This document shows positions 41,061-48,305 of a stretch of DNA of 48,305 nt, piece after piece (within the stretch, counting starts at the first letter, position 1; each line of letters opens with the position of its first letter). A program made the position numbers and the translations under genes. The notes beneath the pieces are model-generated. The model saw nothing but the letters and a program-made list of their open reading frames with translations, was not told the origin of the DNA and ran no database searches. Source of the DNA: Sphingomonas sp. S-NIH.Pt15_0812 (lineage in GTDB: Bacteria; Pseudomonadota; Alphaproteobacteria; Sphingomonadales; Sphingomonadaceae); NCBI RefSeq assembly GCF_003951315.1, contig NZ_QLJH01000026.1, positions 1-48,305 of the forward strand. The letters are read 5' to 3'.

Positions 41061-41110
41061 GACATACCGCAAGCCCAAGCGGCTGCGGCCGGAGCATCAG
41101 AGAGGATTTC

Positions 41111-42247
41111 ATGACCAACGTCGTCATCGCCGGTTATGCCCGTTCGCCCTTCCACCTCGCCGGCAAGGGCGCGCTGGCGCGGGTCCGTCCCGACGACCTG
41201 GCCGCGCAGACGATCCGGGGGTTGATCGACCGGTCCGGCGTCGATCCGGCGCTGATCGAGGATATCGTGCTGGGCTGCGCCTTTCCGGAAGGCGAGCAGG
41301 GGCTGAACGTCGCACGGATGATCGGCCTGCTCGCCGACCTGCCGCTGTCGGTCGGCGGCATGACGGTGAACCGATTCTGCGGATCGTCGATGAGCGCCAT
41401 CCATATCGCGGTCGGCCAGATCCAGATCGGCGCGGGCGAGGCGTTCATCTGCGCCGGGCTGGAGTCGATGAGCCGCATCCCGATGGGCGGCTACAACCCC
41501 CTGCCCAATCCGATGCTCGCCAAGGCCAAGCCCGGCGCGTACATGGGCATGGGCGACACCGCCGAGAATGTCGCGCAGAAATACCAGATCACCCGCGCCG
41601 AGCAGGATGGCTTCGCGGTGAAGAGCCAGAAAAAGGCCGCCGCGGCGCGCGCCGCGGGCAAGCTCGCCGACGAGATCGTGCCGATCGTCACCAAGGCCGG
41701 CACGGTGAGCGAGGACGGCACGATCCGCCCCGACACCGACGAGGCGGCGCTCGCCGGCCTCAAGCCCGCCTTCCACCAGGACGGCTCGGTGACCGCCGGC
41801 ACCTCCTCGCCGCTGACCGACGGCGCGAGCGCGGTGCTGGTCACCTCGGAAGACTTCGCCCGCCAGCACGGCCTGACCATCCTGGCGCGGATCAAGTCGG
41901 TCGGCATTTCGGGCTGCGAGCCGGAGACGATGGGCCTGGGCCCGATCGGCGCATCCAGAAAGGCGCTGGAGCGCGCAGGCGTTTCGGTGGCGGACCTCGA
42001 CGTGGTCGAGATCAACGAGGCCTTCGCGTCGCAGGCGATCGCCTGCATCCGCGACCTGGGGCTGAAGGACGAGACGATCAACCTGGACGGCGGCGCGATC
42101 GCGATCGGCCATCCGCTGGGCGCGACCGGCGCGCGCATCGTCGGCAAGGCGGCGGCGCTGCTGGCGCGCGAGGGCGGCCGCTATGCGCTCGCCACCCAGT
42201 GCATCGGCGGCGGCCAGGGCATCGCCACCGTGCTGGAGCGTGCATGA
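41111..42247 (+). CDS. fadA: acetyl-CoA C-acyltransferase (3-ketoacyl-CoA thiolase)
   Basis: A 378-residue thiolase that cleaves 3-ketoacyl-CoA with CoA in the last step of beta-oxidation. The nucleophile is Cys90 in VNRFCGSSMSAIH. The C-terminal catalytic residues are His334 in GHPLGATGAR and Cys364 in QCIGGGQGIA, with EINEAFASQ in between. The sequence looks like the FadA/FadI degradative type rather than biosynthetic PhbA, but the two overlap. One base separates it from the next gene, so they form an operon. Confidence 0.92.
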   Translation: MTNVVIAGYARSPFHLAGKGALARVRPDDLAAQTIRGLIDRSGVDPALIEDIVLGCAFPEGEQGLNVARMIGLLADLPLSVGGMTVNRFCGSSMSAIHIAVGQIQIGAGEAFICAGLESMSRIPMGGYNPLPNPMLAKAKPGAYMGMGDTAENVAQKYQITRAEQDGFAVKSQKKAAAARAAGKLADEIVPIVTKAGTVSEDGTIRPDTDEAALAGLKPAFHQDGSVTAGTSSPLTDGASAVLVTSEDFARQHGLTILARIKSVGISGCEPETMGLGPIGASRKALERAGVSVADLDVVEINEAFASQAIACIRDLGLKDETINLDGGAIAIGHPLGATGARIVGKAAALLAREGGRYALATQCIGGGQGIATVLERA

Positions 42248-42248
42248 C

Positions 42249-44576
42249 ATGAGCGAGGCTGTGAAAAAGGTCTGCGTGATCGGCGCGGGCGTGATGGGCG
42301 CCGGCATCGCCGCGCATGTCGCCAATGCCGGCATCCCCGTGCTGCTGCTCGACATCGTGCCCAAGGATGCGACCGACCGCGACGCGGTCGCCAAGGGCGC
42401 GGTGGCGAAGATGCTCAAGACCGATCCCGCCCCCTTCATGTCCAAGGGCGCGGCGAAGCTGGTCGAGACCGGCAATATCGAGGATCATCTCGACCGCGTC
42501 GCCGAATGCGACTGGGTGGTCGAGGCGATCGTCGAGCGGCTCGACATCAAGCAGGCGCTCTATGCGCGGCTGGAGCAAGTGAAGCGGCCGGGCACCGCCG
42601 TGTCGTCCAACACCTCGACCATTCCGCTGGAACAGCTGGTCGCGGGCCGGTCCGACCAGTTCAAGGCCGATTTCCTCATCACCCATTTCTTCAATCCGCC
42701 GCGCTACATGCGGCTGATCGAGATCGTACGCGGCCGGCACAGCGACGCCGCCGTGGCCGGCAAGGTCGAGGATTTCGTCGACCGGTTCCTGGGCAAGCGG
42801 ATCGTCCGCGCCAAGGATACGCCCGGCTTCATCGCCAATCGCATCGGCACCTATTGGCTGGCGATTGCGATCAACGCCGCGATGGACCAGGGGCTGACCG
42901 TCGAGGAGGCCGACCAGATCGGCGGCCGGCCGATGGGCGTGCCCAAGACCGGCATCTTCGGGCTGATCGACCTGGTCGGCGTCGACCTGATGCCGCTGCT
43001 GGCGAAGAGCCTGTCCTCGACCCTGCCGGCGGGCGATCCCTATTTCGACACGGTGCGGCCGCTGCCGCTGGTCGACCGGATGATCGCCGAGGGATTTACC
43101 GGCCGCAAGGGCAAGGGCGGCTTCTACCGGCTCGACAAGGGCGCGGACGGCACGCGCACCAAGCTGGCGCTCGACCTCGCCACCGGCGAATATCGCCCGC
43201 AGGTCACGCCCGAGAAACTGCCGGGCCAGGCGGAGCGCGACCTGGCGGCGCTGGTGACGGCGCCGGGCAAGGCGGGGGCCTATGCCTGGGAGATACTGGG
43301 CAAGGTGCTGTCCTATGCCGCGATGCTGGTCGGCGAGGCGGCCGACGATATCGTCGCGATCGATGACGCGATGAAGCTTGGCTATAACTGGAAGTTCGGC
43401 CCGTTCGAGCTGATCGACCGCATGGGGCCGGGCCAGCTGGCCGCGCGGCTCAAGGCCGAGGGTCGGCCGGTGCCGGCGATCCTGGCAGCGGTGGGCGACC
43501 GCCCCTTCTACCGGATCGAGGACGGCAAGCGGCAATATTGGACGCTGGCCGGCGACTATGCCGATGTGGTGCGGCCGGCGGGCGTGCTGCTGCTGGAGGA
43601 TATCAAGCTGCGCGGGCAGCCGCTGGCCAAGACCGGCTCCGCGGCCCTGTGGGATATCGGCGACGGCGTCGTGGCGCTGGAATTCACCGGGAAGATGAAC
43701 GCGCTGGACGAAGAGGTGACCAAGCTGATCCAGCAGGCGATCCCGCTGGTGAAGGCGAAGTACAAGGCGCTGGTCATCTATAACGAGGGGTCGAACTTCT
43801 CGGCCGGGGCCAATCTGGGCCTGGCGATGTTCGCGGTGAACATCGCCGCGTGGAGCGAGATCGACAAGCTGATCGCCGCCGGGCAACAGGCATTCAAGGC
43901 GCTGAAATACGCCCCCTTCCCGGTCGTGTCGGCCCCCGCCGGCATGGCGCTGGGCGGCGGGTGCGAGGTGCTGCTCCACTCGGATGCGGTGCAGGCCCAT
44001 GCCGAAAGCTATATCGGCCTGGTCGAATGCGGCGTCGGCCTGCTGCCCGGCTGGGGCGGCAATGGCGAGATGCTGGACCGCTTCGCCAAGGCGCCGATGA
44101 TGCCCAAGGGGCCAATGCCGGCGGTCGCCAAGGCGTTCGAGACGATCTCGACCGCCAAGGTGTCCAAGTCGGCGGCGGAGGCGAAGGAGCTGATGTTCCT
44201 GCGTCACTCCGACGGCATCACCATGAACCGCGACCGGCTGCTGGCCGATGCCAAGGCGCGCGCGCTGGCCCTGGTCGAGGGCTATGCCCCGCCGGAGAAG
44301 CCGACCTTCCGCCTGCCGGGCGAGAGCGGCCGGGTCGGCATCGCCGGCGTCGTCGCCGACTTCCGCAAGAAGGGCGTGGCGACCGATTATGACGTGGTGG
44401 TCGCCGAACGGCTGGCGACCGTGCTGACCGGCGGCGAGGCCGATCTGGTCGACACCGTCACCGAGGACCAACTGCTCAAGCTGGAGCGCCAGGCGTTCCT
44501 GGCGGGCGTCAAGGACAGCCGCACCCAGGCGCGGGTCGAACAGATGCTGACGACCGGCAAGCCGCTGCGCAACTGA
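42249..44576 (+). CDS. 3-hydroxyacyl-CoA dehydrogenase/enoyl-CoA hydratase fusion (FadN/YusL order)
   Basis: A 775-residue two-activity enzyme for hydration and oxidation in beta-oxidation. Unlike E. coli FadB, the NAD-binding dehydrogenase domain comes first (GAGVMGAG, residues 12-19; SSNTSTIPLEQL; FFNPPRYMRLIEIV). The dehydrogenase C-terminal domain follows (KDTPGFIANRIG, GRKGKGGFYR), and the crotonase-fold hydratase is last (NFSAGANLGLAMF; GMALGGGCEVLLHSDAVQAHAESYIGLVECGVGLLPGWGG, about 560-620). This is the order of Bacillus FadN (YusL). The ATG at 42249 overlaps nothing and starts 1 base after the thiolase gene. Confidence 0.9.
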   Translation: MSEAVKKVCVIGAGVMGAGIAAHVANAGIPVLLLDIVPKDATDRDAVAKGAVAKMLKTDPAPFMSKGAAKLVETGNIEDHLDRVAECDWVVEAIVERLDIKQALYARLEQVKRPGTAVSSNTSTIPLEQLVAGRSDQFKADFLITHFFNPPRYMRLIEIVRGRHSDAAVAGKVEDFVDRFLGKRIVRAKDTPGFIANRIGTYWLAIAINAAMDQGLTVEEADQIGGRPMGVPKTGIFGLIDLVGVDLMPLLAKSLSSTLPAGDPYFDTVRPLPLVDRMIAEGFTGRKGKGGFYRLDKGADGTRTKLALDLATGEYRPQVTPEKLPGQAERDLAALVTAPGKAGAYAWEILGKVLSYAAMLVGEAADDIVAIDDAMKLGYNWKFGPFELIDRMGPGQLAARLKAEGRPVPAILAAVGDRPFYRIEDGKRQYWTLAGDYADVVRPAGVLLLEDIKLRGQPLAKTGSAALWDIGDGVVALEFTGKMNALDEEVTKLIQQAIPLVKAKYKALVIYNEGSNFSAGANLGLAMFAVNIAAWSEIDKLIAAGQQAFKALKYAPFPVVSAPAGMALGGGCEVLLHSDAVQAHAESYIGLVECGVGLLPGWGGNGEMLDRFAKAPMMPKGPMPAVAKAFETISTAKVSKSAAEAKELMFLRHSDGITMNRDRLLADAKARALALVEGYAPPEKPTFRLPGESGRVGIAGVVADFRKKGVATDYDVVVAERLATVLTGGEADLVDTVTEDQLLKLERQAFLAGVKDSRTQARVEQMLTTGKPLRN

Positions 44577-44587
44577 GGATCAGGACG

Positions 44588-46384
44588 ATGCAAATCTATA
44601 CCGCCCCGTTGCGCGACATGCGCTTCGTGCTGCACGAACTCTTCGCCGACCAGCCCTTCGGGCCGCTGGCGCTCTCCGACGACTTCACCCCCGACCTGTA
44701 CGACGCGATCCTCGAAGAGGCGGCGCGGATGGCGCAGGAGGTGCTGCTGCCGCTCAACGCCAGCGGCGACCTGGAAGGCTGCACTTATGAGAATGGCGTG
44801 GTGCGCACGCCCAAGGGCTTTCCGGAGGCCTATGCCCGCTTCCGCGAGGGCGGCTGGGCGGCGCTGTCGTCCGATCCGCGCTGGGGCGGACAGGGCCTGC
44901 CGGAGACGGTGAACAAGCTGGTCGAGGAGATGACCTGCTCGGCCAACCTGTCCTTCGGCCTCTATCCCGGCCTGACCCATGGCGCGACCACCGCGATCGA
45001 GGGCCATGGCAGCGACGCGCTGAAACAGGCCTATCTGCCCAAGATGGTCAGCGGCGAATGGGCCGGCACCATGTGCCTGACCGAATCGCATTGCGGCACC
45101 GACCTCGGCCTGCTCCGCACCCGCGCGGTGCCGCAGGCGGACGGCAGCTATGCGGTGACCGGATCGAAGATCTTCATCTCGTCCGGCGACCATGACCTGA
45201 CCGACAATATCGTCCATCTGGTCCTGGCCCGCCTGCCCGATGCGCCGGCCGGCGTGAAGGGGATCAGCCTGTTCCTGGTGCCGAAGTTCCTGCCCAAGGA
45301 CGATGGCAGCCCGGGCGCGCGCAACGGCGTCGCGGTCGCCGGCATCGAGCACAAGATGGGCCTCAAGGCCTCGGCGACCTGCCAGATGAACTTCGACGGG
45401 GCGACCGGCTGGCTGGTCGGCGAGCCGAACCGGGGCCTGGCGGCGATGTTCACGATGATGAACACCGAGCGCGTCTCGGTCGGCGTGCAGGGGCTGGGCG
45501 TGGGCGAGATCGCCTATCAGTCCGCCGTCGCCTATGCGCGCGACCGGTTGCAGGGCCGCGCGCTGACCGGCCCGGCGCGACCCGACCTGCCCGCCGACCC
45601 GATCATCGTCCACCCGGACGTGCGCCGGATGCTGATGACGATGCGCGTCTATGCGGAGGGGTGCCGCGCGCTCGGCCAATGGACCTCGCAGGCGCTGGAT
45701 GCCGAGAAGCACGGCACCGATCCCGAGGGCCGCGCCCGCGCCACCGACTTCGTCGCGCTGATGACGCCGGTGGTGAAGGCGCTGTTCACCGACCTCGCCT
45801 CCGAGGCGGCGAACCTGGCGGTGCAGACCTATGGCGGCCATGGCTATATCCGCGAGCATGGCGTCGAGCAGTTCGTCCGCGATGCGCGCATCTGCCAGAT
45901 CTATGAGGGGACGAACGGCGTCCAGGCGCTCGACCTGCTCGGCCGCAAGATGCCGGCGAATATGGGCCGCGCGCTCCGCCCCTTCTTCCACAGCGTCTCC
46001 GGCCTGCTGGAGGAGCTGACCGGCACGACGGACAAGGTGCTGTCGATCCACGCCACCGCGCTCCACCAGGCATTCGGCGCGTTGCAGCTGACGACGGGCA
46101 TGCTCGCGCAGAAGGGGTTGAAGGACCCGGACGAGATCGGCGCGGCGGCGACCGATTACCTGCGGATGCTGGGGCTGGTGGGCATCGGCTATTGCTTCCT
46201 CAAGGCCGAGCGGATCGCGCAGGACCGGCTGGCCGAGGGAACGGAGGACGAGGCCTTCTACCGCGCCAAGCTGGCCACCTCCGGCTTCTTCTTCGACCGC
46301 ATCCTGCCCCAGGCGACGACCGGCTTCCTGGTCATCAAGTCGGGCAAGCGGTCGACCATGGCGCTGCCCGCCGACGCCTTCTGA
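44588..46384 (+). CDS. acyl-CoA dehydrogenase with C-terminal extension
   Basis: A 598-residue FAD enzyme making the trans-2-enoyl-CoA in the first oxidation step. N-terminal helices end near LSSDPRWGGQGLPETV; MCLTESHCGTDLGLLRTRA is the flavin/substrate loop; YGGHGYIREHGVEQFVRDARICQIYEGTNGVQALDLLGRK holds the catalytic base (Glu440). About 130 extra residues follow, as in the acyl-CoA dehydrogenase group with a C-terminal domain that includes DmdC. It is third in the thiolase operon, and a hairpin follows the stop. Confidence 0.91.
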   Translation: MQIYTAPLRDMRFVLHELFADQPFGPLALSDDFTPDLYDAILEEAARMAQEVLLPLNASGDLEGCTYENGVVRTPKGFPEAYARFREGGWAALSSDPRWGGQGLPETVNKLVEEMTCSANLSFGLYPGLTHGATTAIEGHGSDALKQAYLPKMVSGEWAGTMCLTESHCGTDLGLLRTRAVPQADGSYAVTGSKIFISSGDHDLTDNIVHLVLARLPDAPAGVKGISLFLVPKFLPKDDGSPGARNGVAVAGIEHKMGLKASATCQMNFDGATGWLVGEPNRGLAAMFTMMNTERVSVGVQGLGVGEIAYQSAVAYARDRLQGRALTGPARPDLPADPIIVHPDVRRMLMTMRVYAEGCRALGQWTSQALDAEKHGTDPEGRARATDFVALMTPVVKALFTDLASEAANLAVQTYGGHGYIREHGVEQFVRDARICQIYEGTNGVQALDLLGRKMPANMGRALRPFFHSVSGLLEELTGTTDKVLSIHATALHQAFGALQLTTGMLAQKGLKDPDEIGAAATDYLRMLGLVGIGYCFLKAERIAQDRLAEGTEDEAFYRAKLATSGFFFDRILPQATTGFLVIKSGKRSTMALPADAF

Positions 46385-46388
46385 TGCT

Positions 46389-46414
46389 CGTGCTCCTGCG
46401 AACGCAGGAGCACG
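46389..46414. terminator. 11-bp perfect hairpin after the beta-oxidation operon
   Basis: CGTGCTCCTGC (46389-46399) and GCAGGAGCACG (46404-46414) pair exactly around GAAC, five bases past the stop. No U-tract follows. The CTCCTGCG/CGCAGGAG core also looks like a common dispersed sphingomonad palindrome. Likely function is 3'-end formation or mRNA protection. Confidence 0.5.
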
Positions 46415-46461
46415 GCCACCCGATGCTTCGCGCACGCCCGCAAAAGACAGCCCTGCTGACC

Positions 46462-46489
46462 TTGACAGATCAATGGAAAAACATAGGGT
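46462..46489 (+). promoter_or_regulatory. possible promoter upstream of the DUF2147 gene
   Basis: TTGACA (46462-46467), then 16 bases, then TAGGGT gives a good -35 and weak -10. About 120 bases of leader would precede the DUF2147 start. The other bases of the 227-base gap (46385-46611) hold the hairpin above and an AT-richer GTACATATAC stretch (46561-46570), an alternative -10. Confidence 0.3.
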
Positions 46490-46611
46490 CAGGAAGCTTC
46501 CCCATGCGTCAGGCAACACCCCTTTAAGTCAAGCCCGGCGCACTGGTGCAATCGGCCGATCGTACATATACGGCGGCCACCAAACGGCCCTGATAGGACC
46601 AAGAGGAGAGG

Positions 46612-47055
46612 ATGATGTCGGCACCTGCCCTGTTCGCCACCCTGATCGCATCGGTCGTGGCGCTCGCGCCCGTGGCGGCGTCGGCGCAAGCCGGGCCCAA
46701 TGCCGCGATCGGCATGTGGAAGACCGAGACCCGCGGCGGCGTGGTCGAGATCCAGCGCTGCGGCGCATCGATCTGCGGCCGGCTGGTCACGTCCGAACTG
46801 CTGCGCACCCAGCCCAATCTGAAGGACGCCAACAACAAGGACGCGTCGCTGCGCAACCGTCCGTTGAAGGGCCTGATGCTGCTCAGCGGCTTCAAGGGCG
46901 ATGGCGATGCCTGGTCGGGCGGCACCATCTACAATGCCGATGACGGCAAGACCTACAACGCCAAGCTGACGCCCATCGGCAACGACCGGCTGAAGGTGCG
47001 CGGCTGCGTGTTCGTGCCGCTCTGCAAGACCCAGACCTGGACGCGCGTGCGCTGA
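46612..47055 (+). CDS. DUF2147 exported protein
   Basis: A 147-residue secreted protein with a signal peptide (VVALAPVAASAQA, cleaved near 26). The DUF2147 core is IGMWKTETRGGVVEIQRCGASICGRLV...GLMLLSGFKGDGDAWSGGTIYNADDGKTYNAKLTPIGNDRLKVRGCVFVPLCKTQTWTRV. Four cysteines (RCGASIC, RGCVFVPLC) probably form disulfides. The family is a lipocalin-like barrel of unknown function, often near fatty-acid genes. It sits between the beta-oxidation operon and a FadL-type porin, which hints at a lipid-related role. ATG at 46612 or 46615; AGAGGAGAGG precedes. Confidence 0.87.
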   Translation: MMSAPALFATLIASVVALAPVAASAQAGPNAAIGMWKTETRGGVVEIQRCGASICGRLVTSELLRTQPNLKDANNKDASLRNRPLKGLMLLSGFKGDGDAWSGGTIYNADDGKTYNAKLTPIGNDRLKVRGCVFVPLCKTQTWTRVR

Positions 47056-47102
47056 TCCGGACTGCGGATTTCCATCACCGAACTGACCAAAGGAACTGCT
47101 TC

Positions 47103-48305
47103 ATGTCGCTGCGCCTGAAGGTGTCGCTCGCCACCTCCGCCGCCCTGTCCCTGTTCGCCTTCGCCGGCGTCGCGCAGGGTCAGGCCTTCTACCTCCAGGA
47201 ACAGTCGGCACGCGGCGCCGGTCGCGCCTTTTCGGGCGAGGCGGCCGATACCGGCGCGCAGTCGCTGTGGTGGAACCCGGCCGCGATCGGCGGGCTGGAC
47301 CAGGGCGATGCGGCGATCGCCGCCTCGGCCATCCTGCCCAAGGGCAAGGTGGTCGACAATGGCACGCTGATCCGCCGGCCGGGCCAGCCCGCCGCCGCGA
47401 TCGGTGGCCAGTTGGTATCCAAGGATCCGATCAACAACGGCGTGCTGCCGTCCGGCGCGATCGCCTATCCGTTGACCGACCGCATCTCGATCGGCCTGGC
47501 GGTGACCTCGCCCTACAGCTTCACCACCGATTACGACGCCGATAGCTGGGCGCGCTATTCCGCCGATCGCACCAAGCTGCTGACCGTCGACATCCAACCC
47601 TCGATCGGCGTCGCGTTGACCGACTGGCTGCGCGTCGGCGGCGCGGTGAACGTCGAATATACCGACGCCAGCCTGGGCAATGCCCTGCCCAACCTGTCCG
47701 CCGCGCTGCCGGACGGTGCGCAGAAGCTGGAAGGCCATGGCTGGGACCTGGGCTGGACCGCCGGCGTGCAGATGCACAACGACTTCATCACCGTCGGCAT
47801 CGCCTATAAGTCGCGCATCCAGCATAATCTGAAGGGCGATCTGGAGGTCAGCGGCCTGGTCGGCCCGCTCGCCGCGCAGAACCGCACGATCGATGGCGCG
47901 ACCGCGGAGTTCTACACGCCCGCCCAGACCATCGTCGGCGCCCGGCTGCGCGCCACCAACGCGCTGACGCTGAACGCGCAGGCGGTCCGCTATAACTGGA
48001 GCAAGTTCGACGCGATCCGGCTGGGCGCCCCGATCAACCAGGCGTTGCCGCAAAACTATCGCGACAGCTGGAGCCTGGCGGGCGGCGTCGACTATGCCGT
48101 GTCGCCGGCGCTGACGCTGCGTGCGGGCGTGCAGCATGCCACCACCCCGACCCGGAACGGCCAGCGCGATGCGCGCGTGCCCGACTCGAACCGCTGGAAC
48201 TATGGCGCTGGCGCGACCTTCAACGTCACCTCGCGCTTCTCGATCGACGCCGCCGGCAATTATGTCGACTTCAAGAACGCACCGATCGACCGGATCACCG
48301 CCGCC
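47103..48305 (+). CDS. FadL/OmpP1-type outer-membrane transporter (3' end cut by window)
   Basis: The first 401 codons of an outer-membrane beta-barrel in the FadL/TodX family, which imports long-chain fatty acids or hydrophobic compounds. A signal peptide ends about residue 27 (FAGVAQGQA). The mature N-terminus FYLQEQSARGAGRAFSGEAADTGAQSLWWNPAAIGGL has the conserved N-P-A of the hatch domain. Later segments alternate polar and apolar residues as in barrel strands. The frame stays open to base 48305 and the final F-terminated strand is missing. The start has a GGAA site 8 bases upstream. With fadD and the oxidation genes it completes a fatty-acid uptake and degradation set. Confidence 0.88.
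   Translation, partial: MSLRLKVSLATSAALSLFAFAGVAQGQAFYLQEQSARGAGRAFSGEAADTGAQSLWWNPAAIGGLDQGDAAIAASAILPKGKVVDNGTLIRRPGQPAAAIGGQLVSKDPINNGVLPSGAIAYPLTDRISIGLAVTSPYSFTTDYDADSWARYSADRTKLLTVDIQPSIGVALTDWLRVGGAVNVEYTDASLGNALPNLSAALPDGAQKLEGHGWDLGWTAGVQMHNDFITVGIAYKSRIQHNLKGDLEVSGLVGPLAAQNRTIDGATAEFYTPAQTIVGARLRATNALTLNAQAVRYNWSKFDAIRLGAPINQALPQNYRDSWSLAGGVDYAVSPALTLRAGVQHATTPTRNGQRDARVPDSNRWNYGAGATFNVTSRFSIDAAGNYVDFKNAPIDRITAA

Noticed and set aside
1..48305. tRNA, rRNA, CRISPR, insertion sequence or prophage genes
   Set aside because: Looked for on both strands; no cloverleaf-like gene with conserved TTCGA arm in an intergenic gap, no regular repeat-spacer array and no transposase or integrase motif seen.

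Overview
The window is GC-rich DNA from an alphaproteobacterium, most likely a member of the Sphingomonadaceae (Sphingomonas or a close relative). The indications are a PEPxxWA-type PEP-CTERM protein, a single-domain FlgJ rod-binding protein, a direct-repeat GTTC-N7-GTTC LexA box, sphingomonad-style palindromic repeats with CCCCGGC/GCCGGGG cores, and many ATGA/GTGA overlaps. I see no rRNA, tRNA, CRISPR array, transposase or phage gene. Because of the high GC, long open frames run antisense to almost every real gene and have been left out.

Layout. (1) About 1-5.4 kb is housekeeping: a chorismate mutase-dTMP kinase pair (minus), a long-chain polyprenyl diphosphate synthase (plus), an MgtE magnesium transporter, a 2Fe-2S ferredoxin, an AlkA-type DNA glycosylase and a PEP-CTERM protein. 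(2) About 5.5-19 kb is rich in DNA repair genes. A tightly overlapping minus operon mutY - serine hydrolase - nudC diverges from a plus operon DUF721 - dsbA-like - dsbA-like lipoprotein - ClC transporter. Then come a radical-SAM 'DNA modification/repair' protein (minus), SMC (minus), and a fusion of a DUF4130/TIGR03915-type domain with a UdgX uracil-DNA-binding domain (plus). (3) About 19-22.7 kb holds a small exported protein, an aldo/keto reductase, a DedA protein and a GT-C-like polytopic membrane protein.

(4) About 22.7-36.2 kb is a flagellar block. A minus operon runs from a MotA-like protein through a short MotB-like protein and flgA to flgM and flgN. The plus operon flgB-C-D-E-F-G-H, flgI, flgJ, flgK, flgL follows, and then the conventional motA-motB. 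The 340-nt gap between the divergent halves contains two opposed sigma-54 -24/-12 promoters around a 30-bp inverted repeat. (5) About 36.2-38.9 kb holds a TonB-dependent receptor, a lower-GC YunG-family gene and a MerR regulator. (6) About 39.2 kb to the end is a fatty-acid utilisation locus: fadD coupled to the MerR gene, divergent from thiolase - 3-hydroxyacyl-CoA dehydrogenase/enoyl-CoA hydratase - acyl-CoA dehydrogenase, then a DUF2147 protein and a FadL-type porin cut off by the window end.

The strongest candidate for a poorly described system is the radical-SAM / DUF4130-UdgX pair flanking smc. These families were linked computationally but the radical-SAM chemistry is, to my knowledge, unassigned. 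Here the radical-SAM gene carries a perfect alphaproteobacterial SOS box touching its start codon, a C-terminal helix-hairpin-helix and a C-terminal QLELF motif resembling the beta-clamp-binding consensus. Its partner keeps the KRRIH loop that forms covalent uracil-DNA adducts in UdgX. Together this suggests a damage-inducible, replication-coupled repair pathway.
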